A stretch of 64,000 bases of DNA from Paucibacter sp. TC2R-5. GTDB taxonomy: Bacteria; Pseudomonadota; Gammaproteobacteria; Burkholderiales; Burkholderiaceae_C. Location of the stretch: NCBI RefSeq assembly GCF_025717605.1, contig NZ_JAJIRQ010000007.1, positions 186,001 to 250,000 of the forward strand, in the 5' to 3' direction. A program made the position numbers and the translations under genes. Under the pieces are notes generated by a model, which saw only the letters and a program-made list of their open reading frames with translations, did not search any database and was not told the DNA's origin. Below, piece after piece: positions 52,530 through 60,723 of the stretch (position 1 is the stretch's first letter; each line of letters opens with the position of its first letter).

Positions 52530-54584
52530 ATGGAAATCTATCTCGACGCCAATGCCACCACGCCGGTGCTGCCGCAGGCCAAGGCCGCGGCCATCCAGGC
52601 GATGGTGGAGGACTACGGCAACCCCAGCAGCGTGCACAGCACCGGCCTGAAGGCCAAGGCGCTGATCGACGGCGTTAGGGCGCGCGCCCAGCGCCTGCTC
52701 GACACCGGCGACGGTGCTTCGCTGCTCTTCACCAGCGGCGCCACCGAGGGGATTCAAACCGCCGTCTTGTCGGCGCTGAACTCCTTGCGCGGCAATTTGA
52801 AGATTGACTTGCTGCTCTATGGCGCGACCGAGCACAAGGCAGTGCCTGAGGCGCTCAAGCATTGGAATGAGGTGCTGGGGCTGAGGCTGCAGATCCTGGC
52901 GATCCCGGTTGACACCCAAGGCCGGCATGACCTCGCCTTTTTGCGTCAACACAGCGCCCGCGCGGGCCTGGTATGCACCATGGCCGCCAATAACGAGACC
53001 GGCGTCATCAGCGATCTGGACGGCATCGAGGCGGCGCTGGCCGGCAGCCCGGCGCTGTGGCTGGTGGACGGCGTGCAGGCGCTGGGCAAGCTGCCGCTGC
53101 GCTTGCAGGCCCGCCGCATCGACTACGCCCCGTTTTCTGGTCACAAGCTCTATGCGCCCAAAGGCATAGGCCTGCTTTATGTGCGAGCAGGTGCACCGTT
53201 CACGCCGCTGATGGCGGGCGGCGGGCAAGAGGGCTCGCTGCGTTCAGGCACCGAGAATATGTCAGGCATCGCTGCCTTGGGCGCCGTGTTGGCGGCGCTG
53301 GACGATGGCCAGACGCTGCGAGACGCGGCCACCATGCAGGGCTTTCGAGCGCGCTTGGGCGAAGCCCTGGTCGAAGCCTTCCCCGGACTGGTCTTCAATG
53401 CACCGCTGGACCTGAGCTTGCCGACGACCTTGAACTTTGCCGTGCCGGGTTTGAGCTCGCGCTTGTTGCAAGACCTGTTCGACGCCGCCGATGTGCGCGT
53501 CAGCGGTGGCTCTGCCTGCAGCGCTGCCAAGGCAGCACCGAGCTTTGTCTTGCAGGCCATGGGTTTGCCGGACTGGCAGGCGGCCGGCGCGGTGCGGCTG
53601 TCGATAGGCCCGGCCGTGGACGAGGCCTTTATCGATGAAGCCTGCGCGCGTATCCGCGCCTGCGGCGAGTCGCTGCGCCGGCATTGTTTGAGTCCCGCCA
53701 ACAATTTCCCGACCATCGGCGACGGCATCACCCGCTTCATGCAAGACGGCGCTTGCTGCTATCTGCTGGCCGACTCGGTCAGCAAATCCTGTGTCTTGAT
53801 CGACGCCCGCCCTGAGCAAGTCTGCCGGCTGGCACAGGCGCTGACTTGCCAAGCTTACCCGTTGCTGGCGGTCTTGAGCACGACCGGCGAAGCCGAGCAT
53901 GCCCAAGCTCGCGAGTTGCTGGCCGAGACTGTTCCCGAGCTGATGCCCAACAAGCCCGCTGACGCCCTGGGATGGCCTTTAGGCCAGGCGGCGATTACTC
54001 TCGGCGCGCAAGAGCTAACAAGAAAAATAGACGGTCAGGGTCAGGTTTTGCTGCTCGGAAAGGTGGCTTGCGCCACGCCAGTATTGGCGTTCATCGGCCT
54101 GAACGACGCTGAAAGCCTGAGCGCTTGGGTAGGCTCCGAGACCTTGCTGGCGCCGGCCCGCGACGAGGCGCAGCAACTGGCTCTTTTCCTGAAAAATGAA
54201 CGGCAAGCAGAAGAAGAGGAAGCTGCGGTCCAGCAGGTGCAAGGCGCGCAGCTGAAGGCGTTCATGAGCTACCACCCCGACGCGCTGCTGATCGATGTGC
54301 GCGAGCCCTACGAGCAGTTCCTCAGCCACACGCCCGAACTGCCGACTGCGCAGATGGAGGCGCTGCCCCTGTCGCGGATGCTCAACGCGATGCAAGCCTG
54401 GTTGTCCGAGCAGCCGCAGCGCCCTTTGCTATTCTTCTGCCGCACCGGTAACCGCAGCCGCCAAGCCGCATTGGCATTGACACGCCTCGGCCACGCCCAA
54501 GCCTGGACGCTGGCCGGTGGCTTGGCACTCTTGCCTTCGGCGGCCCGCCCCATGCATCAACCCGACCCCGCTCTGTATGTCTGA
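52530..54584 (+). CDS. Cysteine desulfurase / degenerate MBL-fold / rhodanese fusion
   Basis: 684 residues from the ATG at 52530 (MEIYLDANATTPVLPQAKAA). Residues 1-390 are a NifS/IscS-type desulfurase: EHKAV (His102), PLP lysine K206 in SGHKLYAP, and the persulfide cysteine Cys330 in SGGSACS. Residues about 400-545 resemble a persulfide dioxygenase/MBL fold (YLLADSVSKSCVLIDARPEQ), but the metal motif THxHxDH has become STTGEAEH, so it should not bind iron. Residues about 572-684 are a rhodanese with active loop CRTGNRS (Cys637). The layout suggests persulfide made on Cys330 is passed to Cys637 within one chain. Its stop overlaps the trhO start by eight bases. Confidence 0.88.
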   Translation: MEIYLDANATTPVLPQAKAAAIQAMVEDYGNPSSVHSTGLKAKALIDGVRARAQRLLDTGDGASLLFTSGATEGIQTAVLSALNSLRGNLKIDLLLYGATEHKAVPEALKHWNEVLGLRLQILAIPVDTQGRHDLAFLRQHSARAGLVCTMAANNETGVISDLDGIEAALAGSPALWLVDGVQALGKLPLRLQARRIDYAPFSGHKLYAPKGIGLLYVRAGAPFTPLMAGGGQEGSLRSGTENMSGIAALGAVLAALDDGQTLRDAATMQGFRARLGEALVEAFPGLVFNAPLDLSLPTTLNFAVPGLSSRLLQDLFDAADVRVSGGSACSAAKAAPSFVLQAMGLPDWQAAGAVRLSIGPAVDEAFIDEACARIRACGESLRRHCLSPANNFPTIGDGITRFMQDGACCYLLADSVSKSCVLIDARPEQVCRLAQALTCQAYPLLAVLSTTGEAEHAQARELLAETVPELMPNKPADALGWPLGQAAITLGAQELTRKIDGQGQVLLLGKVACATPVLAFIGLNDAESLSAWVGSETLLAPARDEAQQLALFLKNERQAEEEEAAVQQVQGAQLKAFMSYHPDALLIDVREPYEQFLSHTPELPTAQMEALPLSRMLNAMQAWLSEQPQRPLLFFCRTGNRSRQAALALTRLGHAQAWTLAGGLALLPSAARPMHQPDPALYV

Positions 54585-55428
54585 CCTCGACCCCACCCAA
54601 GCTCATATTCACTCGTCTTTCTACCGCTTTGTCGCTTTGGCCGAACCGGAAAGCGTGGCCGCGCGGCTGCGCGAACTGAGCCAACCGACGACCGGCATCG
54701 GCGGAAATATCCTGGTGGCGCCCGAAGGCATCAGCGCGGCGATCGCCGGCCCAGCCGGCGCACTCGCCGCCTTCGAGCAAGCCTTGCAGGACGACCCCTT
54801 GTTCGGCGGCGCCTTTGTCGGCATGGTGTTCAAGCACAGCGCTTGCACGACCAAGCCCTTCACGCTGATCAAGGTGCACACCAAGCCGGAGATCGTTGCC
54901 TTTGGCGTGCCCGGCGTTTCGGGCCTGCCAGACCCAGCCAAGCCCAACACCCATGTCTCACCGCAAGCATGGCGCGAGTTGATCAAGCAGCCCGACGTGC
55001 TGGTGCTGGACAACCGCAATAGCTTCGAGTTCAAGCTCGGGCATTTCGAGGGCGCGGTAGACCCCAAGGTGGCACATTTCCGCGACTTCCCCGCCTATGT
55101 GGCCGAGCATGCCGATGAGTGGAAGGCCAAGGGCCAACGCATCGCGATGTATTGCACGGGCGGCATACGCTGCGAGAAAACCAGCGCCTGGATGCAGGAC
55201 CAGGGCCTGGATGTCTACCAACTCGACGGCGGCATCGTCAGCTATTTCGAGGCCTTGCCCGATGCTGCGGCCGACTGGAAGGGCGAGTGCTTTGTGTTCG
55301 ACAAGCGCATCGCCATCGACACGCATCTGCAAGAGACGCCCACCACGGCCGAAGACGTTTATGCCGGCGAGCCGGACGAGGCCTGGCGTTTGGCCAGGGC
55401 ACGCCGACTCGATCCGAGCGGCAGTTAA
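54577..55428 (+). CDS. trhO: tRNA uridine(34) hydroxylase TrhO (rhodanese family)
   Basis: 283 residues from the ATG at 54577, overlapping the fusion gene stop by eight bases. The N-terminal acylphosphatase-like part contains GIGGNILVAPEGISAAIAGP. The rhodanese domain shows VLDNRNSFEFKLGHFEGAVD and the active loop YCTGGIRCEK (Cys193), followed by YQLDGGIVSYFE. This is the YceA/TrhO pattern. TrhO introduces oxygen at U34 of certain tRNAs to form 5-hydroxyuridine. The close link with a desulfurase-rhodanese fusion suggests a combined sulfur/tRNA wobble modification module. Confidence 0.93.
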   Translation: MSDLDPTQAHIHSSFYRFVALAEPESVAARLRELSQPTTGIGGNILVAPEGISAAIAGPAGALAAFEQALQDDPLFGGAFVGMVFKHSACTTKPFTLIKVHTKPEIVAFGVPGVSGLPDPAKPNTHVSPQAWRELIKQPDVLVLDNRNSFEFKLGHFEGAVDPKVAHFRDFPAYVAEHADEWKAKGQRIAMYCTGGIRCEKTSAWMQDQGLDVYQLDGGIVSYFEALPDAAADWKGECFVFDKRIAIDTHLQETPTTAEDVYAGEPDEAWRLARARRLDPSGS

Positions 55429-55429
55429 G

Positions 55430-57556
55430 TTACCAAATTTTGCAGCGCTTTGAATCCGGCTTGACCATCGCCTGACCGGGCTTACAGGCAAAGGCCTTTT
55501 CGAACTCCGGCATATTCACGGCCACACCGTTGATGCGGTAGCGGCCCGGTGAATGCGGGTTGGTCAAGGCCTGCACGCGCAGCGCCTCGGGGCGAGCGTT
55601 ATTGCAGTCCCATTGCGCAAAGCCGACGAAGAAGCGCTGCTCCGGCGTCAAGCCGTCGATGGGCTGCAGGTTCTGCCCGGCCACATGTTGCTTCCACGCG
55701 GTCAGCGCCAGCACCAGGCCGCCAAGGTCGGCCAGGTCTTCACCCAGGGTCAGCTGGCTGTTGATCTTGATGTTGTCGACGATGGTGTAACCGGCATATT
55801 GCTGCGACACACAGGCGGCACGCTGCTCAAAGGCTTTGCCGTCTTTCTTCGTCCACCAGTCTTTCAAATTGCCTTTGGCGTCGAACTTGCGGCCTTCGTC
55901 ATCAAAGCCATGCACCAGCTCGTGGCCAATGGTGCCGCCGGTGTTGCCGTAGTTGGGTGCGGCATCCATCTTGGGGTCGTAGAGCGGCGGCTGAAGCACG
56001 GCGGCGGGGAAGTTGATGTCGTTCATCTGCGCGTCGTAATAGGCGTTGACGGTTTGCGGCGTCATGCCCCATTCACCCCGGTCCAGAGGCTGGCCAATCT
56101 TGGCCAGTTGCCGCTTGAATTCGAAGCTATGGCCCCGCTGCACATTGGCAATAAAGTTGCCCCGCTCAAGCGCCATGGCGCTGTAATCGCGCCAGCGTTC
56201 CGGGTAGCCGACCTTGTTGACGATGCTGCCAAGCTTGGCCAGCGCCTGCGTCTTGGTGGCCTCGCTCATCCAAGGCAGGGACTTGATGGAATCGGCCATC
56301 GCGACTTCGATCTCGGCCGTCATCTGTTGCGCTTGCTGCTTCAGCTCGGGGCTGAAGCTGCGCTGCACAAACTCCTCGCCGAGCGCCTCGCCGAGTTGCG
56401 CGTCGACCAGTTCGACACAGCGCTTCCAGCGCGGCTTGATCTGCGGCGTGCCCTGCAAGGTCTGGCCGAAGAAATCAAAATTGGCCTGCACCATCTCGGG
56501 CGCCAGATAGGCGGCGTGGCTGCTCAGTGCGGCCCAGCGCAGATAGGTCTTCAGCTCGGCCAGGCTGAGCGCTTGCAAGCGTTTGTCCATGGCCTTGAAG
56601 AAGCCCGGCTCGGTGACGTTATAGCTGGCCAGCGACTCCGGCAGACCCAGGCCGGCACGGTAAGCCGACCAGTCGAAATGCGGCGTTAGCGCTTGCAGCG
56701 CCTTGGCGTCAACCTTGTTGTAAGTCTTGTAGGGGTCGCGGCGCTGCACCTGCGTCAGCGTGGCTTGGGCCAGCGCGGTCTCGGTCGCCACAACGCTGCG
56801 AGCGGCCTTGGCTGCGGCTTGGGGCGTGTCGCCGGCCAGCTCGAAGATGCGCGCCACATGGGCCTCGAACTTCTTCAGCATGGCGCGCGATTTGGCGTCC
56901 TTGTTGACGTAGAAATCGCGGTCCGGCAGGCTCAGGCCCGCAGCCATTGCGAAGGCGATCACCTGGGTCGCGTCACCGAAGTCTTGGCCCGAGCCGAAAC
57001 GGAACAAAAAGCGCTCGTTATTGGTGGCCAGATGCAAAGCGGCCAGCAGCGCGGGCAACTGGCGCTTGTCGCTCAAGGCATCGATTTGCGCCAACAGCGG
57101 CTGCAGCGCTGCCAGGCCTTGGCTGCGGGCCGCGTCTTCGTTCATGCAGGCGGCGAAGTAGTCACCCATCTGCGCCTGCTTGGCGTTCAAAGCGGAGCGG
57201 TCCGGCGCGGTAGCCAGCTTGTCCAGAATGCCCCAGAGAAAGCGCTGATTCTCGTTCGCCATCTTGGCGTAAACCGACCAGCGCGACTGATCGGCGGGAA
57301 TCGGGTTGTTCTTGATCCAGCCGCCGCAAGCGAATTGGTAAAAGTCCTCGCAAGGGTCGACGGAGGTGTCCATCGACGGCCGGTCCAGACTCGGCGTGTA
57401 GGGCAGCGCGCTGAGGGGCTGCTCGGTCGACTGCCCAGCCAATTGATCAACAGGGGCGACTTGTGCCAGCGCGGCGGCAGCGCTGAGCAGCATCACAGCC
57501 GGGGCCAGGGCCAGGCCTTGGCCAAGATTCAAAAGGGTCGCTGAGGGCTTGCGCAT
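55430..57556 (-). CDS. Secreted M13-family (neprilysin-like) metalloprotease
   Basis: 708 residues from the ATG at 57556 (MRKPSATLLNLGQGLALAPA), with GAGAGA upstream. The signal peptide ends near AALA (residue 29). The M13 N domain begins SVDPCEDFYQFACGGWI. The catalytic domain has NYGNTGGTIGHELVHGFDDE with HELVH at 545-549 and the third Zn ligand in GEDLADLGG. The last residues RCKIW match the C-terminal CxxW of M13 proteases. Members cleave peptides up to about 40 residues in the periplasm or outside. It converges with trhO with one base between the stops. Confidence 0.94.
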   Translation of the reverse strand: MRKPSATLLNLGQGLALAPAVMLLSAAAALAQVAPVDQLAGQSTEQPLSALPYTPSLDRPSMDTSVDPCEDFYQFACGGWIKNNPIPADQSRWSVYAKMANENQRFLWGILDKLATAPDRSALNAKQAQMGDYFAACMNEDAARSQGLAALQPLLAQIDALSDKRQLPALLAALHLATNNERFLFRFGSGQDFGDATQVIAFAMAAGLSLPDRDFYVNKDAKSRAMLKKFEAHVARIFELAGDTPQAAAKAARSVVATETALAQATLTQVQRRDPYKTYNKVDAKALQALTPHFDWSAYRAGLGLPESLASYNVTEPGFFKAMDKRLQALSLAELKTYLRWAALSSHAAYLAPEMVQANFDFFGQTLQGTPQIKPRWKRCVELVDAQLGEALGEEFVQRSFSPELKQQAQQMTAEIEVAMADSIKSLPWMSEATKTQALAKLGSIVNKVGYPERWRDYSAMALERGNFIANVQRGHSFEFKRQLAKIGQPLDRGEWGMTPQTVNAYYDAQMNDINFPAAVLQPPLYDPKMDAAPNYGNTGGTIGHELVHGFDDEGRKFDAKGNLKDWWTKKDGKAFEQRAACVSQQYAGYTIVDNIKINSQLTLGEDLADLGGLVLALTAWKQHVAGQNLQPIDGLTPEQRFFVGFAQWDCNNARPEALRVQALTNPHSPGRYRINGVAVNMPEFEKAFACKPGQAMVKPDSKRCKIW

Positions 57557-57643
57557 GGGATGTCTCTCTCTCGTGAAGAGTCGGCATTCTCGCCCATGGG
57601 CAGCTCGGCAAATCAAATCAAGCTGCCCCCATTTAAAAGGGCT

Positions 57644-59002
57644 TCAGCTGGGCAGTTTCTGCATCGCCAGCTTGAGTGCTTCGAAGCAGCGCGGGTCGAT
57701 TGCACTGCCGACCGTCTTGGCCATCATCGCCAGCGTCTGGTCGATGGGTACTGCGCCGCGATAAGGGCGTTCGGCGGTGATGGCATCGAAGATGTCGGCG
57801 GTCGTGATGATGCGGGTTTCCATCGCGATATCGTCTGCCTTCAAGCCGCGCGGATAACCGCCGCCGTCCAGCCGCTCGTGATGCGCGCCGGCGACCTTGG
57901 CCAACTCAGTGAAGGCGCCGATGCGACCCAGGATCTGCTCGGTCAACAGCGCATGCTGCTGCACCGCCTGCCACTCAAGGGCATCCAGCTTGCCCGCCTT
58001 GTCGAGCACCGCATTGCTCACGCCAAGCTTGCCCACATCGTGCAGCAAGGCGCCGCGCTTGAGCCAACGCCGCCGCGCCGCGTCCAGCCCCATGGACTCG
58101 GCAATCAGGTCGGTGTAGAGCGCCACGCGGGAGCTATGGCCGCTGGTATAGGGGCTTTTGGAGTCGACCACCTGGCCAAAAGCAGCGGCGATCGCGTCGA
58201 GGTAGTCTTCATCCAGCGGGACCTCAAAACTGCCCGGCTCCAGCGCCATCACATCTCGCTCGATGCTGGGCGAATTCAGCGTCGCCCAAAACTGCGGCCG
58301 CAGCGCCAGCGACTCCAGCGCCGCCACATGAGTGGGATCAAACCATTGCCCGGAACGGCCACGCACCTCGGCCAGCGCAGCTTGCATGCCTTCAGCGGTA
58401 TGAAACACATCGACCACCTGAGCCAGCAGCGCAATGCGCGCAAACACCGGGATGGCCTCGCCGCTCAAGCCAGCCGGCTTGCCCTGCCCGTTCCAATGCT
58501 CATCGAGGCTGTAGATGCCTTCCGCCACGGTCTCTGAAAAACGCAAAAGACGGGCAATTTCGGCGCCGCGCTGGCAGCGCGTCTGGATCAACTCCTGGGC
58601 GATCTCGCTGCCGTCGCGAAAGATATGCAAGACGCTGCGAAAGCGCTCGGCCAAGCCGGCTTTCAAGCCGGTGTGCTGCAAGACAAAGCGCACCACCTGG
58701 GGCAGGCTGTCACCTACGCGCTTGAAGTCGCGCTTGAACTGCAGGTCATCGGTCAGGTAGAGCTCGCAGATGCGCGCCGCATTGCTGCTGCAGCCCAGAT
58801 CCTTCAGCAGCAAGCAGTAATAGAGCTCCCACAGCTGCGCGTCCGGCAGGCCAAGTTCGCGCCCGATGTGCATGCCAATCCAGCAGCAGCGCACGCAATG
58901 GCCTTCGGGCTGGCCTTCGGTGATGTCCAGCGCATGGCTGAGTGCGCCCATCAGCTCAGACAATTTCAAGCCAGCGCTCAGAGGTTTGGGATCTAGTTTC
59001 AT
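57644..59002 (-). CDS. HD-GYP phosphodiesterase with a degenerate tandem HD-GYP domain
   Basis: 452 residues from the ATG at 59002 (MKLDPKPLSAGLKLSELMGA). The second half is a standard HD-GYP domain: HSSRVALYTDL, LLHDVGKLGV (His321-Asp322) and HHERLDGGGYP at 374-384, for hydrolysis of c-di-GMP. The first half (about 30-220) is a weaker copy. HCVRCCWIGMHIGRELGL and LLLKDLG replace the HD helix, and DEHWNGQGKPAGLSGEAIP stands where HHE..dG.GYP should be. Key metal ligands are lost there, so it is probably a regulatory or dimerisation domain. No membrane segment is seen. Confidence 0.92.
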   Translation of the reverse strand: MKLDPKPLSAGLKLSELMGALSHALDITEGQPEGHCVRCCWIGMHIGRELGLPDAQLWELYYCLLLKDLGCSSNAARICELYLTDDLQFKRDFKRVGDSLPQVVRFVLQHTGLKAGLAERFRSVLHIFRDGSEIAQELIQTRCQRGAEIARLLRFSETVAEGIYSLDEHWNGQGKPAGLSGEAIPVFARIALLAQVVDVFHTAEGMQAALAEVRGRSGQWFDPTHVAALESLALRPQFWATLNSPSIERDVMALEPGSFEVPLDEDYLDAIAAAFGQVVDSKSPYTSGHSSRVALYTDLIAESMGLDAARRRWLKRGALLHDVGKLGVSNAVLDKAGKLDALEWQAVQQHALLTEQILGRIGAFTELAKVAGAHHERLDGGGYPRGLKADDIAMETRIITTADIFDAITAERPYRGAVPIDQTLAMMAKTVGSAIDPRCFEALKLAMQKLPS

Positions 59003-59185
59003 GAAACGTCCAGGCGGGCAGAGCCAGAGGGAAAATACCCCGCTCCGCACGAGTATCTCCGCTACAAGGGCAAACCCGCAGTCAGCCTTGTCGGCCTAGG
59101 CCCTAAAGCAACCATCGGCCACAACTAATTCACGAAACCAGCGCCGCCTCACCAGGCATGGCGATCAGGGCTAACTCAAGCCAGC

Positions 59186-60451
59186 TCAGGCGCTGACAGC
59201 CAGCTCCGGCTCGGGCAAGCTGACCTGGTTGTCGGTGCTGAACTGATAGTCCTTGAAGACATGTTCGGCGCTGAGCAACTGGTAGCTGCCGTCGGGGTTG
59301 CGGTGGGTGGTGTCTTTCAGGCGCCAGGTCAGCTGGCCGCAGGTCCAGATGTCGAAGTTGCGCATATGCGTACACAAACAGGTCTTGTCTGCGACCGAGA
59401 CGCGGCGCTCGCCCGGATGCGCGGCCACCTCGCGGTTGTAAGACGTGATGTAGGCGCATTTGCCATTGGCGTCGAGCAGATAACCATAGGCCTCGCAGTT
59501 AGGCCGAATGCCGTCGCCAATGCCGGGGCTGGCCTTGATCATGCGCATGGGGTAGCCGGTCGGCGAGATCTCGTTGACCTCGATGTCGGCCTCGCTGGCC
59601 TTGAAGTACTCCTGCTTGATGTCGTCCGGCAGGCCGCATTCGCGCGTGACGGTGAAGCGCGTCGCCACCTGCACGCCCGAGGCGCCCAGCTCCAGAAAGC
59701 GCACCGCATCGCTGCCGGTGAAAATGCCGCCGGCGGCGATCAGCGGGATGTCCAGCTTTTCGGTCAGCAGATATTGGTGAATCTCGGTGACGATTTTTTC
59801 CAGGTCGTACTCGGCCCAGTCCATGCCGAAGCCCAGGTGGCCGCCGGCCAGCGGGCCTTCGATCACCACGTAGTCGGGCAGGCGGTTAAGGCGGCTGTTC
59901 TTCTTCAGGAACAACTGCAGCGCACGCAGCGAGGACACGATGATGCCCAGCTTGGCTTCGCGAAAACGCGGGTGCTCGGCGATCAATGCGAAGGAGCCGA
60001 GGTGCAAACCCGCTGCCAGCGTGATGCCGTCGATACCGGCATCCAGCGCAGCATTCATGCGCACGCTGAGCGTTTCCTTGGGGCCGTTCATCGTCAACTT
60101 TTCCATGCAGTTGATGAAGATCAGGCCATTGCCCTGCTTGCGCGCCATGGTCGTTTCAACGTGCAGTTTTGTCGCCTCGGCCAGGTGCTCAAGATTGAAC
60201 TTGACCTCGCTCTTGTCCTCGGAGGCCACGTTGTACTGGAACTGCGCTTGCTTGGCCTTGGTGTATTTGGTCTTGTAGCGGCGATCGGTCAGGGTGTTGA
60301 CCATCGCGTCCGAGATATGGCCGACGCCGCCTAAGCGCGCAGCTTCCAGCGCCAGATCGGAGGAGGAAATATCAACTCCCATGCCGCCGATCACGATAGG
60401 CACCAACTCATGCCGCCCTAGGCGCAGTCGGAAATCATCCAGACGTTTCAT
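59186..60451 (-). CDS. Nitronate monooxygenase-like (2-nitropropane dioxygenase family) FMN enzyme
   Basis: 421 residues. The TIM-barrel NMO fold is clear: PIVIGGMGVDISSSDLALEA at the start, the catalytic-type histidine in GPLAGGHLGFGMDW, and the FMN-phosphate loop LIAAGGIFTGSDAVRFLELG followed by GVQVATRF. A C-terminal extension with about eight cysteines and histidines (TCLCTHMRNFDIWTCG) is unusual for NMO and resembles the PfaD-related branch. The reaction could be oxidation of nitronates or another flavin-dependent step; it is not certain. Single gene on the minus strand. Confidence 0.88.
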   Translation of the reverse strand: MKRLDDFRLRLGRHELVPIVIGGMGVDISSSDLALEAARLGGVGHISDAMVNTLTDRRYKTKYTKAKQAQFQYNVASEDKSEVKFNLEHLAEATKLHVETTMARKQGNGLIFINCMEKLTMNGPKETLSVRMNAALDAGIDGITLAAGLHLGSFALIAEHPRFREAKLGIIVSSLRALQLFLKKNSRLNRLPDYVVIEGPLAGGHLGFGMDWAEYDLEKIVTEIHQYLLTEKLDIPLIAAGGIFTGSDAVRFLELGASGVQVATRFTVTRECGLPDDIKQEYFKASEADIEVNEISPTGYPMRMIKASPGIGDGIRPNCEAYGYLLDANGKCAYITSYNREVAAHPGERRVSVADKTCLCTHMRNFDIWTCGQLTWRLKDTTHRNPDGSYQLLSAEHVFKDYQFSTDNQVSLPEPELAVSA

Positions 60452-60723
60452 TTTTCTATCTACTTTCGAAGTTTGGACTCGGCCACCAATGCCGAGGCTA
60501 GCAGCCCTGCCGCCAGATCAATTGCCGCGTGCGAGTGTGCCAAAAAATGACGCCCATTGTCTTGTCTTGTGACAAGACTTGAACACGCGCTTGTCTCTGG
60601 ACGCAAGTATCGCCGCCAATGCGTCAGCGGGTGGCGTCGCCCGCATGGATGTCCCTAAAACCGAGTGGCCTGTCTTGCCCAACTTGTTGACATGATCAAG
60701 CGCCTCTTTGAATAGGGTCAGGT
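60452..60723. other. Intergenic region between the 5-oxoprolinase and NMO-like genes
   Basis: 272 bases without a supported gene. A perfect inverted repeat GTCTTG-TGA-CAAGAC lies at 60564-60578 and could be an operator or a weak terminator for the 5-oxoprolinase transcript. Part of the stretch is open on the minus strand but has no start or homology I can recognise. Confidence 0.35.
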
